Below are positions 5,713 to 5,859 of a DNA stretch of 5,859 nucleotides, one piece after another (the stretch's first letter is position 1; each line of letters opens with the position of its first letter). A program made the translations under genes and the position numbers. The notes beneath the pieces were generated by a model that was given only the letters and a program-made list of their open reading frames with translations, was not told where the DNA came from and ran no database searches. The stretch comes from Flavobacteriales bacterium (GTDB lineage: Bacteria > Bacteroidota > Bacteroidia > Flavobacteriales > Flavobacteriaceae). The stretch lies in contig JALVLX010000033.1 of the NCBI GenBank assembly GCA_027032855.1, positions 1 to 5,859 of the forward strand, in the 5' to 3' direction.

Positions 5713-5859
5713 ATGAGAAAATTATTATTAGCATTATTATTCATAGGAAGTTTTACGATTAATGCACAAGACAAAAAAGAAGTAAAAGAAGGCTGGAACA
5801 ACGGCGGAGACATCAGTTTAATGTTTAATCAAGCATCATTTGATAATTGGATCAAGGGA
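5713..5859 (+). CDS. Secreted DUF3078-like protein (3' partial)
   Basis: Only the first 49 residues are in the window. Residues 1-18 form a Sec signal peptide: MRK, a hydrophobic core LLLALLFIGSFTI, then NA followed by Gln, with likely cleavage after Ala18. The mature start is charged (DKKEVKE) and leads into GWNNGGDISLMFNQASFDNW. This matches, from memory, the opening of the Bacteroidota DUF3078 family (GW..GG..SL.FNQ..F.NW..GG). Members are about 300 residues and are thought to be beta-rich envelope proteins of unknown function. The ATG at 5713 is chosen because it directly precedes the signal peptide and follows the promoter at a suitable distance. The repeat island isolates it from the upstream genes, and it has its own promoter. 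Family assignment is moderate because the body of the protein is not visible. Confidence 0.78.
   Translation, partial: MRKLLLALLFIGSFTINAQDKKEVKEGWNNGGDISLMFNQASFDNWIKG

Overview
The window looks like chromosomal DNA from a low-GC member of the Bacteroidota, probably Flavobacteriia-like or a relative. Four things suggest this. The DNA polymerase III alpha subunit carries an N-terminal DnaQ-type exonuclease. Start codons are preceded by A-rich sequence with no Shine-Dalgarno motif. The right-hand gene has a Bacteroidota-type promoter (TTTG / TAnnTTTG). That gene encodes a DUF3078-like secreted protein, a family I associate with this phylum. Genus or species cannot be named from the sequence.

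Layout: (1) Positions 3-4139 hold the 3' part of dnaE, whose start lies left of the window. In order it encodes an epsilon-like proofreading exonuclease, a lysine-rich linker on A-homopolymers, a PHP domain with most metal ligands replaced, the palm/fingers polymerase core, HhH, a clamp-binding motif and an OB fold. (2) After 45 bp, positions 4185-4676 hold the first third of a MATE-family multidrug/cation antiporter. Its reading frame ends abruptly after about four membrane segments, and the remaining two thirds of the gene are absent. (3) Positions 4677-5650 contain no convincing gene. This is a dense repeat island: heptanucleotide satellites, at least nine short GC-rich hairpins with 3-4 nt loops, a 53-bp tandem array with about 3.6 identical copies, an inverted copy of the same element, a longer inverted repeat, and a diverged direct duplication. 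(4) A promoter at 5651-5684 drives the start of a secreted DUF3078-like gene that runs off the right edge.

The replication gene and the transporter fragment may be co-transcribed: they lie on the same strand with a short gap, and I see no terminator or promoter between them. The repeat island separates this unit from the DUF3078 gene. Its ~53-bp periodicity, two hairpin orientations and bracketing heptad satellites make it the most unusual part of the window. It resembles REP/BIME-type intergenic elements rather than a CRISPR array or a coding system. The truncated transporter at its left edge suggests that the locus was rearranged.
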